A DNA stretch of 64,000 nucleotides from Laguncularia racemosa (GCA_037954665.1 JBBMOL010000021.1:3224001-3288000); one strand, 5' to 3'. Positions 35,314 to 47,782 are shown, numbered from the stretch's first letter. Made by a program: numbers and translations. Notes: generated by a model from the letters alone, not told the origin.

Positions 35314-36502
35314 TCATATCAACCACAACTCCTTCATATCAATCACTAGCAAAGTGTCATGATCCTAGGCTCTTGCTAGCATAACAAGATCATATGGTGC
35401 TTACTGTCTTACCTTTATAGTAGTAATCAAGCCTATTCGCTACTTGGATTGGCCTAAATTGGCCTGTATATTTGTAAGATAACATACATGAACAAAAAGG
35501 CAACAATAACTAAAGGGACACAAGCAAGAACCATAAGTAAATATTTATTAATATATCTAAAAAATACAAGGCTATAGTATGTGCACGGGGGAATAGTGTA
35601 TAAGCGGGTTTCTTAGTTTTGAGTAGTTAAGTAGTGAGTAAGAGCTTGTATTAACAAGAATATTGATACCTTTGTAAAGAGTTTTATAAGCATCTGTAGA
35701 ACTTATAGGAAGAGACATTAAATTTAGTAAAATGGCAATACACTAAAAAATGGAAATGACTATTTTAAGAAAATTACAAGAACTCCTAACTCTATTATAC
35801 AGTATGTACATAATGTTACAAAAGATATGAACCCAACACCAAGTCACATCTTATGGCTTAAGTACCTAAGCTACTAGCCATTTCATCATAATGACGCCCT
35901 ACAATAGGCCACAGAACCTAGTAGATGACTTGCTTAATTGAAGTGATGATCGATCTAGATACAAGAAAACAAACATCACATACATTATTAGGCTAAATAA
36001 TTACTAGTCATTTTCATTACAACTAACACAAATATGCATCAAACAACAATAGTCACAAACATAGATTCTACCTAAGTTCTCTTTAACCAATGAACTCCTA
36101 CAATTGAAATAGACGATTAATATTTAATTATGCTATAAGATTTTAATTCTTAGGACTTAATGCTTGATTTCAAACTTTGTAAGTCCTTTTAAACTAAATT
36201 TAAACTTTTAAAATCCTTAATAAAGTAAACTAGATTAACTTGTTTAGATAATGATCAAACCAAGTATGTCTAAAGAAAATTCTATAGGCTTAAATTAAAC
36301 TTCAATCAATTACTTTGCAAATTAAATTGGCCGAATTTTAGATTTGACCAACTATTTTTCCTTGTGTTCTAAAATTTATGGCCTTTTGAGATTGTTCAAA
36401 CTATTTCTCATTGTGGTTTTATCTTCTAAAACTTAATTTCTTACAACCATATCATTCTTAAGAAATTTGTTATAATATGTTTATCTTTGTAAACCAATTT
36501 CT
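35314..36502. repeat. 1.2-kb direct duplication, copy 2
   Basis: It matches 33628-34842 (for example TAGGCTCTTGCTAGC, TACTTGGATTGGCCTAAATTG and TTGGCCGAATTTTA). It starts directly at the putative LTR end and stops at CTTTGTAAACCAATTTC. Confidence 0.85.
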
Positions 36503-37700
36503 TAATTTAAATAGATTTTGATTAAATCTTATATCTCAAATTAACTCTACATTCCATACTAGATAAATGTTTCATACTTAATATTTTTTATAATCCATAA
36601 CTTGGGGTAAATTTTTCTAACTTTAATTTAATTACCAATACATGAAGTTAAAGCATAAATGGTAAGGGTACAATTAACACTTTTAAAATATGTTCTTTAT
36701 TGACCAAGAATATTCTCTTATCTATGGGGACAATTTATTTAGTAATGGGATTGATTCAAATTAGTGACATAGATTGACCCTCTAGGTTAGTGGCAAGTCA
36801 AGGGAGTTTGATCCATTTATTTATGGACATCTTATAGAAATTCAACTTGGTAAGCTTGAAACAAGAATCATCAGACAGGTCTAACCATTCGTATATGGGC
36901 TTAATGACAATCTCAAGCTCAAATTTTCCAAATCCCTTACAAAAAAAGACATACACTTAGCATGTCAACTTGCTCTCTAAACTAGTTGATTCATGGGGGC
37001 TACATACCAGATTTTTCGAGAAAAGTTCTTTTTAACTTAGGAATAGGTGACTATCATAGATATGGGACAATTAAGCAAAAATTAAATAAGGATCTATTAT
37101 ACTACATTGAGCAATTCATAGAACACTCCTTAGACATTTAGGATATCATTGATGAAAAAGAATTGGTATATATCTACATTTAGGGGATGTTCAGTGAGTA
37201 TGTCATGCATTTGGAAAACCTTTTCCTATGTCCTTTTGCTACACTCATCAAGAATGCACATAGAGCTAATAACCCTGTTGTAAGGCAACAAGGATAAGGT
37301 AGCAAGCTAAACAAATTAATGACTTCTATAAACTCATTGGGTGAGAGCTTCAAAAATGGCAAGAAGCCAAGGAATGACACATAGAGAAACTTCATAGAGG
37401 CTCCTCCATTTCCTTGCTCACTGGATAAAGTACATGCTATATTAGATCAATGGCTATGAGATTGGGAACATCAAGTTATAATGGGTTGAACACCCACCTA
37501 TAATAGATGAAATGGACAAACTAAAGTTTTGCTAATATCATAAAAGTATAGCCACTAACGATTTTTAGAATTTAAAGAGAATACTTTAGAAGAGAATTCA
37601 AAATGGTGAACTTGTCATTGAAAATAATGATGCACATAATAATCCACTTGCAAGTTATCACACTCGAAGGTTGGCAGCCAAAGACACTAATATTGATTAA
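36503..37700 (+). pseudogene. Tat/Ogre-lineage gypsy gag fragment
   Basis: From about 37107 the plus strand reads YYIEQFIEHSLDI, DIIDEKELVYIYI and GMFSEYVMHLENLFLCPFAT, matching the D..DEEELV.ICI.GM..EYR.HLENL block of Tat/Ogre gags. EAPPFPCSLDKVHAILDQW (about 37398-37454) and RIQNGELVIENN (about 37600) then follow the family order. Stops and frameshifts are frequent. The region 36503-37100 is poorly preserved upstream gag. No LTR could be paired with it, although two Tat-like solo LTRs are elsewhere in the window. Confidence 0.7.
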
Positions 37701-39256
37701 CATGCTACAAAACATTAAGGTAAATGCTGAAGAAAAATTCTTCTATCATCTTGGTTACCTACATAGATAAAACAAAAGAAAGTGTAGCACGCTCCTCAAA
37801 TAATGTCTTTTGCATTGTTACTTGTTTCCTTACTTTGTTGTTGTCAAGTTAGTATGAGAAAAAAAAAATGGTAAACCCAAATATGGGAACACTTTCTTCA
37901 AGCCATGACATAACTATTATTGCAGTAATAGGTCCACAACGTTCAAGTAAGGCTATCATTGCTATTGACATAGCTTATTTGAAATGAACTTATAAAGAAG
38001 AACCATGCCTCTATACTAAAATTTCAATTTCTAAGTTAATGACAGTGAGAACACCCTATCTTTGTTATTGGCATTTACAAAATTGATGTTTCTACTTTGA
38101 CTACTCATTTACAACAACAAGATAAAGATAAACACACAATGATGGAGAAAGAAAGAATAGATAAACAAGTTCTTCTCACAACTATTACCTAGGATAGATA
38201 GATGCAAAAATAGCACACCCGAATTTTTGAAAGAGAAAGATAATGAAAATCTATATAGGAATGGCATAACCAAAACTAGATAGATAGAGAGATTAAGAGG
38301 TAAACAAATGTAAAGAAAAGATAGGTGCAATAGACTCAAAGAAATGAAAGCCTAGACAAGTTTAAAGAAACAACCTAATACCTTTGTTGTGATTGAAGCT
38401 ACTCGATTAACAAGGATTCTAGAAAATAGATAAATTGTTATCCTTTAGCCTCTTAGGGTTTACAATAATGTAGGCAAACAAGGGCTTAAAATAACCATGG
38501 TTTGAAGTTCTACTTAATTTAATAGCTATGGTTTTACATTGCAATTTGAGTTGGGGAAAATTGGGTTTCCAAGATAGAAAGTATATGGCTTTAGATTTAT
38601 TGAGAAATGGTGAAACTAGATCTAAAAAGGATGGAAAAAAAAGGTAGGGTCTAGGTATCTAGAGAGAAAAATGGATTTACATGGGCTTTAAGCCTAGCAA
38701 TAATTTAGACTTGACTCCTTAAGTTAATGATAAGGCCTAGGGTGTAAGATCCATGACTTGATGGCTCATGAAGATTTGGCATGATGAGATTAGAATAGGG
38801 ATCTGTAGATAGGTGCACCTACTTTCAACCTTTCTTAAAGAGGCTTATTCACTTAAAAAAACTCTCTATGGATTGGGATATAAGAGGAATTTATGGAGGG
38901 ATTCCATCAAGAAAAGGATTATCTTAGCCATTAACTGTCAGTGCTATCTAATGAATGTCAATAACGATCAAACTCTATAATACTTGAGAGTTCATCCTCA
39001 TTTGACACAATTCAAAGTTTGAGAAATGGCATCTTGTTGTCAAGTTTTCACTCTCAAAGATCAAACAAAGCTTAAAATAAAGAACAAGCCACTTTTCCTC
39101 AAGAATAATGAGATTGATACTTTATAGTTTCTCCACTTGTTACTTATACATTGGAGCCCCCTAAAATAGTTTGTTCTTCTTCCATACCTCTCTCTCTCTA
39201 AGTCACTTCCATGTGTTAGTTGCTTGTAACTCCTCCGAGGTTACATTAAACACAAA
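37701..39256. other. Degenerate retroelement sequence downstream of Tat gag
   Basis: No sustained coding frame is seen. A short piece near 38890 (YGLGYKR) recalls the protease-RT linker of Tat elements. The rest is unrecognised. Confidence 0.35.
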
Positions 39257-39404
39257 ACTCATGCTACATGTATTTGGCCACATCAATTAAATCCCCAAAT
39301 CTACAAGGTAAAATTAGGGTTAGTCATATTGCTCATGCTACCTGTATTTGGCCACATCAATCAAATCCCCAAATCTACAAGGTAAAATTAGGGTTAGTCA
39401 TATT
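39257..39404. repeat. Tandem duplication, 74-bp unit x2
   Basis: The unit CTCATGCTACATGTATTTGG ... AGGGTTAGTCATATT occurs twice (39257-39330 and 39331-39404) with two or three differences. Confidence 0.9.
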
Positions 39405-39672
39405 GAGATGCCAATAGTATTAGGTTTGTGAAGGTTGTCAAGGGGTTATGTTTAGGTAAAGGGATGAGTTATGGGTCTCCTTAAGAAAGAAGAGATGAAT
39501 GTGAAATCAAAATTAGTGAGAAAACCACTTCACAAGATAAGGATCTCAAGGGGGGGTGATGGGTCTTGACATGGAGAGATGTCCTCCACAAATGGGGAAA
39601 AGAAAAGTTCAAAATTGAGTTATTAATGTTTTCATATGCATAGTTTATACATTGTTATGCATCATTAATTTG

Positions 39673-39696
39673 GGGGGGGGGGGGGGGGGGGGGGGG
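39673..39696. repeat. Homopolymer run of 24 G
   Basis: An uninterrupted G24 stands in otherwise AT-rich DNA and is followed by CCCTTGC. It could be a real G tract or an assembly or sequencing artefact. Confidence 0.9.
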
Positions 39697-39709
39697 CCCT
39701 TGCTTCAAC

Positions 39710-40940
39710 TTAGAATGGAAAAATTAATATGCCTCCTTATCATGCTTTCATAGGACATCCTAGCACAATTCTCTTTATTGTCTACACACTTCATAATCAT
39801 TTGTACACACCCCACAACTATGAGTGTCACGAACTTGATACAAAGGGTATACAAGAAGTCCCTAGTGTTTAAGATCCTTACATTAAATATGCTCATATTC
39901 AAGGAGAAGTTTAAGATTTTAGTAAACCAATCATTAGGGCACAAGCTAAAAGGCTAAAGGAGTAATTTCAACTATTTGTCCAAAAACGGGTTGATGATGG
40001 GCTATCCACACGTACAGTTTCTGAGGAGTCTAAGATAATTAATTTGCTTGAAGTTGGCAACTAAAGGATAATAAGTGTGAAATTAAGGCCCGATAATTAA
40101 ATTGCTTGAAGATTGGCAACCAGAGGATAATAAAGATGAAATTAAAACCTTAAATGTTAGATGTAATAAATGTTATAAATGTCTTTAAAAAAACCCTTTC
40201 ATTTTCTTTTAGGTTAGAGGCAATAAAAGTTATAATCTTGTATATAAGGGATTCTTAGTTTGCAGAAAGAGAACATATGGTATCTTTTCTTAATTATATG
40301 AGAGAGCTTTTTTTTTTTTTTGTTTCTTGTTTTTTTTTATGCATAAGTTGTTAAATTGAATTATAATTGAGATTCTCTTCTATAATATGATTTTTCTTTC
40401 TATTTCTTTTGTTCTTGAATACTTTTGATATAGGATTTAAGGGAATTTCGTATTCATATCTTGGGTTCTTATCAAAAACATGTTCTAAGGTAATTGAACA
40501 AGCCTATATAATTATATTGGTGAGGATCATATTCTGATTTGATTGATAATTAGTTCTAAGACATAATTGGATCTAGGGTTCCACATCAAAACTGTACTCA
40601 TGAGAAAAGGTTATATAATGTGATTGTGAAAAATGTACTTGCTCCATATTTTGAGGAAGCAATTTATGAAGTATCTTGTAAACAAATGTCCGCAAGGCAT
40701 TGGTTAAGAAAAGAAACATCACATAATTATACACATTTCAAAAAAATAAATGTATAAGAATGCATAAAAATTTTCTCTTTTGGCCTTTAACAAGTATTTT
40801 TAGAACACCCATTAACATTTTCCAAATTCAAGCATATCCTTATGATTTTCCTCATCAAATCCTCACAAAAATATTCTCAACTCTAGAATATTATTCCCTT
40901 CCAAGCTTAAATTATACAATGTCTCGGAGTCTTCATACAT
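39710..40940 (-). pseudogene. Partial duplicate of MIZ1-like gene: 3' flank and last ~28 codons
   Basis: Plus-strand 39710-39835 and 40589-40940 align with 43525-43945, the 3' flank and 3' end of the intact MIZ1-like gene. Shared landmarks are CCTAGCACAATTC/CCCAGCACAATTC, TCATGAGAAAAGGTTATA, CCTCATCAAATCCTCACAAA and ACAATGTCTCGGAGTCTT. The stop codon position is kept (40855-40857), and upstream on the minus strand the peptide reads EDSETLYNLSLEGNN, against KDSETLYMLSPDGNN in the intact gene. The match ends near 40940, so the rest of the coding region is missing. A 753-bp insertion (39836-40588) splits the copied flank. Confidence 0.85.
39836..40588. mobile_element. ~0.75-kb insertion in the MIZ1-like 3' copy
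   Basis: This block is absent from the intact locus. It starts TGATACAAAG and ends CCACATCA (TG...CA), and the flanks GAACT/AAACT agree at 4 of 5 positions, fitting an LTR-type insertion. Near 39935 it encodes RAQAKRLKE, like the RARAKRLQE tail at the end of plant gypsy polyproteins. The remainder resembles a gypsy LTR (T-rich, ending GGGTTCCACATCA). It may be a truncated 3' end plus LTR. A T run and TTATATGAGAGAGC lie near 40295. Confidence 0.55.
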
Positions 40941-43524
40941 GACAAATGTAAGTAGTTTTGGTCAAAGAACCGTGCAAGTTCTCTTAACATTCGGGATGTA
41001 ATCCTTATAGCTGCTTCTTTCTTTAAATATAAAGTAGGTGGAAGCAAGTTAATAGAAATTTTATGACTTTCTATTTGTTTCTATTTCATATACTTTTCGC
41101 TGGCCTCTCCTTTTTGAACCACCTCACTTAATTAGATCTAGCTTAGTTTGTCTAATCTTCTCTTAACGAAAGTAAATAGAAAACATTGTGATACATTTAT
41201 TTGCATGATCTAAGTAGAATTTATACACTTGGCTTATTTAATTAGGTTCAAAGTCATCATGAAATAATCTCCATGCTAATGCCTTGTCCCTCTCAAAATT
41301 ATACTGATTTTGATTTTGATCTATAACAATTGGTATTCATAATGTTGCATATAAAGCAAAGCTGAAGTCACTAGTATTTTCGAGATTATAAAAGATTTAT
41401 TTTATTTGAGATTATAATATGGCCTATATAAATGGATAAAACTTCGACTTTTTTGGAATGAGCATATTACAACGGTATTATCTTTTGATTATGCAGTTGA
41501 AGTTTATTTAAGTTAAGCTATAATCAGACAAATCTGAAAAAAAAAAAAAAAAACTCACAATATCAACGTCACTCTTTTTCCATTCACAAATGATAAAAGT
41601 AAAATTACAATTCAATAGTTGAAACCCTGTGTGTTTTTTTATTTACATATGAAATTTGAAATGATTAAATGTTATATTTAATAAAATTTTTACTTATCAA
41701 ATTTTACACATTGTGTTTTATTCATTGAAATAGTTTATCATATGGCTTTTATTACTATGGAATAACTATTCTCTTTTATGTAATGTGCCTATTCCATGTG
41801 ATGTGCAATAGATAAAAATTTTCGATTCATTCTCATTATTAGAATAATTGGTATTTTCTCTTAGAATACAGCTTTTATTCAAAAAATACCTCAATCATAA
41901 ATAAATAAATAACACCAAATGAATTACTATATCATTTCAATAAATCAACCATAACATTAGAGTTTAGAATTATTAAATATTATAATCTATTAAATTTTTA
42001 CTTATTAAATTGAGTAATTTCTTGAAAACCCTTTCCAAATTTTGAAAATTGCATAAGCCTCTAGACTTTTTAAAAGTTTGTACTTACCCGTAAAATAGCT
42101 ATGGGCAATACTTATTTTATGAGTTGGGTGCCTGTTCATCCATGGTAGCAGATGTGAATGATAAAATTAGAAAAAAAAAATCTGAAATTAACACACACCT
42201 CAAAACTCAAACTAGAAATCAATGCAACCAAGTTTTTCTAATTTGTTTTTCATTTTTTTTCATTTTTTTTTTTTGCGCTTGCAAAATTGGCTGACCGAAT
42301 AGATAAAAATAGCTAATCATGCAGATAAAGGGTCTGTTTATTTTTTATTTTTTAATTTTTTGGGGTATCTTTTTAACATATATTCAAGTCTTATATTTAT
42401 CAAAAATAAGATACTAAAACAAAATGAAATTTTGAGTACATCGTGTTTGTTGCTTTTTTTTTTTTTTTTTCTATTGTTGCACACGATACAAACAAAAGTT
42501 CTTTACAGATGGTTATATGGTGGTTGCAATAATACATCGTCTAAAATGGTACTTACATTTCTACTGTATCAATAATATGAATAAGTTAGTATATGTAGAA
42601 AATCTATTATTAATTGAAAAATAGAGAGACAAGTATATTATACTGTTTTAACTAGATGGATTAATATATACATTAAAGAGATTTGTATCATATTTAAACT
42701 CGAAGTAAAGTGTCCAACCCCAAGAAAAAGTTAATAAAGTGTTTTTAACAAATGATCATGATTCTTGCCTTTTTTTTTTTCTACTTTTATTTTTTTTTTA
42801 ATAAATTTAAGACCTTCCAAAAATCAAAGCCAGCTCTCTTCCATCATTAAAAATGATAACATGTACTTGCGCTTTGATGCGGTGTGATCAACATCAAATA
42901 ATTATCACTTCTATCATTGTACCGCTTAGAATTATAAATACCGATTTTCTAATAAGAATGATTAGATTAGAATTTATTTATTTTTATTATAATTATCGAA
43001 AAAAATCATAATATCTACAATCAATTATAAATATATGTATATATATACTCAAATCACATATCTCTTAAGAGTTCTTATATATGATGATAAATGATGGTAT
43101 AGAATTATTATATAATTTTAAAATTCGTCTAATAATGAAAACTTAATAAAGAATAATTTGAAAGCATATGGCATGAATACATGTTAAAATATTAAAATCA
43201 ATGGATTGAATACCCTAACCAGAGTATGTTAAATCAATGAAAATATATATCAAACACATGCATTGCACTGAAAATAACAACAGAACATTCATAATTTAGA
43301 ACATAAGAGCTAAAAAATTTGAACATTTCATGGAAAAAAAATCAACTAAATCTGGAAGAGTAAAACCCATGTACATGCCTTAAACCATTGCTATTGCATC
43401 ATTGGCAAGAAAAACTATAATATGGAACACAATTCAGTTTAGAGTCCGATGTAAGTAAATGTTATGTTGGAATCTGTAAAGCAAAAGAAAGCCAAAGCAA
43501 AAAAGAAAAATGAAATAAGAAGGG
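40941..43524. other. Intergenic AT-rich stretch
   Basis: No coding or RNA signal is visible. Poly-A/T runs occur at 41538-41553, 42180, 42255-42275 and 42455-42470. Confidence 0.5.
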
Positions 43525-43866
43525 GCAATATGACTCCCTTTCTCCTTTCATCAAGACAACCCAGCACAATTCCCTTCATTGCCTACACACTTCATATAAT
43601 CACTTGTACACACCCTACAACTATGAGCATTACAAATTCTACTCATGAGAAAAGGTTATACAATGCGATTGTAAGAAGTGTACAAGCTCGATTCTATCAA
43701 TGGATATATTTCAGAAGACTTCTTAAAAAGTTTTTTAAAAAAATAAGTGAATTAACATATATAAAAATTCCTAATTTTAACATTTTTTTTAACAAGTGCA
43801 TCTAAAGCATCCATTAATATTTTCGATTTTCCGCATTCATGGGGTTATCCTTTTGAATTCGCCTCA

Positions 43867-44616
43867 TCAAATCCTCACAAAGAAGATACTCAACTCGGGG
43901 CCATTATTTCCATCGGGGCTTAACATGTACAATGTCTCGGAGTCTTTGGAACCCACCACTCGTTCAAAATGCGCCCGCATGTAAGCCAACTCGCCATCCG
44001 GTCCATCGGCATCGGAATGAGCGGGCAACACCCCGGCTCCCATCGAGACCGCCTTGAGGAGCTCCATCACGTTGAGATCCTCCTCGTTTGCCTGCCTCTT
44101 CACCCCGTACCCCGTCTTCTTCCCGTTGCAGTACATGGTCCATACCGGCTCCTCCAAAAGTTTGGTCTTGTCCTTTTCCGGCCTTTTCTCAGACTCTAAT
44201 GCGATCCTAACCATTCCTAAGCTCAACTCCTTCTGCAATACATTGGTCTGCATGGCCAGCTCCACCACCAACGTGGGAAGACACTTAGGGGATTCCTGTA
44301 TGGACAAGCTCACCCTTCCTTTTCGATACCCGAATAAGGTGCCCGTCACCCGGGTCCCTGAGATCGTCCTGTTGCTGTCCGGTAATCCCATCGGAAGGAC
44401 AGGAAGCTTGCATGCCGGGGTAATGATGGGAAACGATCGAAAAACGGATCGAAACACGCGGAACACTTTGGTCTTGTGTTTTCTCTTTTGGGGTGGTTGT
44501 ATGAGGGAAACCGATTTGGGTGGAGGTGGTGGCTGCGGAGCAACAGGAGCGGAGGAGGAAGAAGAATATTGCTCGTCATCTAATTGAGTCGTCGTCTCGC
44601 ATTTTGGCTCTTCCAT
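43867..44616 (-). CDS. MIZU-KUSSEI 1-like protein (DUF617), intronless
   Basis: The product is 249 residues from ATG 44616 (MEEPKCETTTQLDDEQ). It has a low-complexity serine- and proline-rich N-terminus (SSSSSAPVAPQPPPPP) and a basic stretch (KRKHKTKVFRVFRSVFRSFP). The DUF617 domain follows: TRVTGTLFGYRKGRVSLSIQ, PTLVVELAMQTNVLQKEL, MVRIALESEKR, EEPVWTMYCNGKKTGYGVKR, LLKAVSMGAGVLP, DGELAYMRAHFERVVGS, DSETLYMLSPDG and the end ELSIFFVRI. MIZ1 of Arabidopsis (297 residues) is needed for root hydrotropism and acts at the ER face; other members are mostly uncharacterised, so the role here is inferred. The frame stays open upstream to ATG 44814 (315 residues), but that extension is unlike the family and I take it as leader. 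Domain complete, no damage seen. Confidence 0.92.
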   Translation of the reverse strand: MEEPKCETTTQLDDEQYSSSSSAPVAPQPPPPPKSVSLIQPPQKRKHKTKVFRVFRSVFRSFPIITPACKLPVLPMGLPDSNRTISGTRVTGTLFGYRKGRVSLSIQESPKCLPTLVVELAMQTNVLQKELSLGMVRIALESEKRPEKDKTKLLEEPVWTMYCNGKKTGYGVKRQANEEDLNVMELLKAVSMGAGVLPAHSDADGPDGELAYMRAHFERVVGSKDSETLYMLSPDGNNGPELSIFFVRI

Positions 44617-45683
44617 TTTCTCGCAACATTCATGAGCAAGAAATGGAAGGATGCCATGAGAGGGAGGAGAGAGAGAACCAGTGGACACGGTTAGAATTTG
44701 CTTATGACAGATTGACAGGTATTGGCCTGAGGCTAGGGCGAAGTAACGACCCTTGAATTGTGGAATTCTTGGTAAGTACCAATGTGGCTCTTTATTTCTC
44801 ATACGATTTGCCATTTGGCTCTACTGCTTTTCAGCCTCTTGATGCCTTGCCATGCATGATAAATGCATAAATTTTGAAGAAAGGAGATCATGGAATTCTC
44901 CATGCTCTAATCTATACAAAAGATTATTAAACTCGCGAATTTACTTATAATTAAAACATATAAAATCAGTAGAATTATATAAAACTAGTGAAATCGAAAA
45001 TTTTTATAATCATATAATTAAACTCTTAATTTTATCGAAAATCTGTACCTAAACAATCTTGAATCCACTTTAACAACAAAAAGCTTCATAAAATTATAAA
45101 CTCATAAAATCGTATATAATTAACTTGTAATTTTAATAACCATGTTATACAATTTAGTTTGGTTTAGCACCCTTAGGAAACAAACCAAATGCATAAAACA
45201 TTTTAGATTTTTATCACTTTAAACTATGACTTGATTTGGGAATCATTTTGGATCATAAAACTTCAATTTATTAATTTGACTCAATAATCAAATTGAACCA
45301 TAATTTATTATCTAAGAAAATTTTACTTGGACAACATATAATCACATATTGAATATAAGATTTGTTTAATAATAGCATATATTGGCACCATATAAAAGAT
45401 TGATGATGCTAGTATATATGACCAAGAAATTTCAAACATATCTTGATAACTAATTCTATTTATAAAGATAGCATAATACGATATAAATTTTGAGTCAAAC
45501 TATATATATAGTCAAATACCTATGGTCATAAAAGTCAAATACGTATACATTTTAAAAGTTTGAGCTAGGATTTACTATTTTACGTCAAAAGATTTCTATA
45601 ATTACAAGTAAAACACTACTTCGTCTTTTTAAAATAGTTCATTTCATTCCTTTTTTAGTTTAATTCAGTTTGAAAACTAAAAG
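44617..45683. other. Leader/promoter side of MIZ1-like gene
   Basis: 44617-44814 is open in frame with the gene and probably 5' UTR. Beyond that the DNA is AT-rich without a visible gene. No TATA box could be chosen with confidence. Confidence 0.4.
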
Positions 45684-46196
45684 TAGGGATACAACTAGCT
45701 AGGTCGTTATGGGGTACTTAACTTGCTCAACCTAATAAAAACCTTATAGGATAATACTTTATAGGGGTTTTATCGAGTTTTGAGACACTATTAAAAACCT
45801 TATAAGGTTTAGGGTTAGACTTTGGGATTCAAAAAAAATCTAATAAGAAACCCAATTTGATAAAAAATAATATATTAATAATAATATTTGTTCCTAACCT
45901 ATAGAATATGCACACTCTACACTAGTTCTATAATGTACAACATATTCAGTTTTTGAATTTCATTTATGTATAAGTTAATAAGTATAACTTCCACCTTACC
46001 TAACTACTTTTATTTTACTTTTGCCTTATTTTATATGAATAATATAGAAATCCAACCCATCCTTATAGGGTCGGGTTTTAGTTTTATGAATAAAATCCCT
46101 ATAGAGTTTTTATAGGATTTCGAGAAATGCTAAACTTATAGAGGTGGATTAGAGTTTTATAAAACTAGTCTTGTATTCACTTCGGTTGCAACTCTA
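45684..46196. mobile_element. hAT-like non-autonomous element, 513 bp
   Basis: The ends TAGGGATACAACTAGCTAGG and (reverse complement) TAGAGTTGCAACCGAAGTG are inverted and alike. The 8-bp flanks ACTAAAAG and ACCAAAAT match at 6 of 8, fitting an old hAT target duplication. Inside are repeated CCTTATAGG/ACCCTATA-like motifs shared with the element at 49379-50403. There is no transposase. Confidence 0.65.
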
Positions 46197-46204
46197 ACCA
46201 AAAT

Positions 46205-47506
46205 TATATTTTTAATTTAGTTAGTTTTGTTCCCTTAGAAAAAAATATTAGAAAATGTGCTTCATACTCTTACATGACAATTTTTTCCTTCATAAATATT
46301 ACAAAAATAAAATCAAGTATAGTAAAGTTTTTAAATACTAAGAAATAAAAATAAAATTGGGATTTCTAACTTCTTTTTTTTATTTTACCTAATCCTTTTT
46401 AAATCCCTTTTTCTAGACATAATTAGGATTTTTGTAGATATATATATATATATCTATATATATATATATAACCTTTCTATCACGTGCAGAGCAAATATTT
46501 TAAGGACTTTGCAATCATTTCATTAACTTGACGGTTTTTAGCCACAATTAAACATGGAGATATAGGTTTTATTGCATTTATCACATTATTCCCTTTTCTA
46601 GACTTGCATGTGGTTGTTCTTCTCCAACATTGCCACCATACGATTAAGTTGAAATTACAGTTAACATGCAACCATGTAACCCAAACTCACCCAGCCTGTT
46701 TGGCTCTTCTTCTTCCTTTTTTTTTTTTATATATATATATTTTATTCAGTTGAATATTAATGTTTGTCTCAAAATAGATAATGAAAAAATTAAAGAGATA
46801 ATTAAATATATCATATACAAATAAAAAATTAATCAAACACAAATTAGATAAAAAAAAAAAAACAGGTAATCTAAATTACACTATATAGTTTAACGATCTA
46901 CAATTTGCTATCAGCCTTCAATTTTTTTCACCACCACTTTGTTATCTCTCTCTTTATTTAGAAGCCCATCCAGATTTCTTTTTGTACTTATTTATTTATT
47001 TATTTATTCTTTTGTCATTCCATTTGTCTTCGTTAAAAAAATAAGTTCTGTATTGCATGTATTTTATTAATAGATTTCTAGTTTCTACAATAACATTTAT
47101 TTTTCTTTAATTAACTTTCTTTTGTATTTTTCCTTTCCTTTTATTTTATTGTCTGTGCTGGAAGATAAAGAAGAAAATACATGGGTTAATTAATTTTGAA
47201 ATTAAATTTGTGAATTGAAAATTCAATTAAGAGGAGCGATGGGTAATTTGATTTTGGTTTCCTAAATTTTGTAATTGAAGTTGAAAATACAATTGTTTCT
47301 CTTTTGTATACTTCCTTTCAAATTTTGATCTTTAACTAATCCGAAAAGAAGTATACCATCAACTTCAAAATGTAAACATATATTAGGTTTCGTATTTGAA
47401 TTGCACCGAATGTAATGCCATTTATTGCCCTAGTCTTCCATTTTTTGCAATTATGCATTTTAGTGATTACATTTTTGTTCCATTGACTTAGGAAAGTTCT
47501 TATGCT
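46205..47506. other. AT-rich intergenic with (TA)n
   Basis: It holds TATATATA blocks at about 46437-46472 and 46728-46742 and A runs at 46850. No gene is visible. Confidence 0.5.
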
Positions 47507-47782
47507 TTTTTTTTTTTTTTTTTTTTTACCAAACAAAATTTCATTGAAAGAAACAAAGATCTACAAACATCGGCTCAAAGGACAACACAACTTGTCCTTA
47601 CCAATTAACATATCTAGTTGGGAAGGAATTGAATCAACGTGAAAACACATATTTATCCCCTTATTTTCTATAGATGCCAACCAATCTTCACACCTGTTTA
47701 TTTTCCTACTTATAGAATGAAAACTAACATAAGAAAAAAGAGCTCTTAAATGTCTAATTTATAAAACAACAGAAAATGTTCT

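Noticed and set aside
44054..44587. Plus-strand open frame of 177 codons
   Set aside because: It is antisense to the DUF617 coding region, whose minus-strand product is clearly the conserved one.
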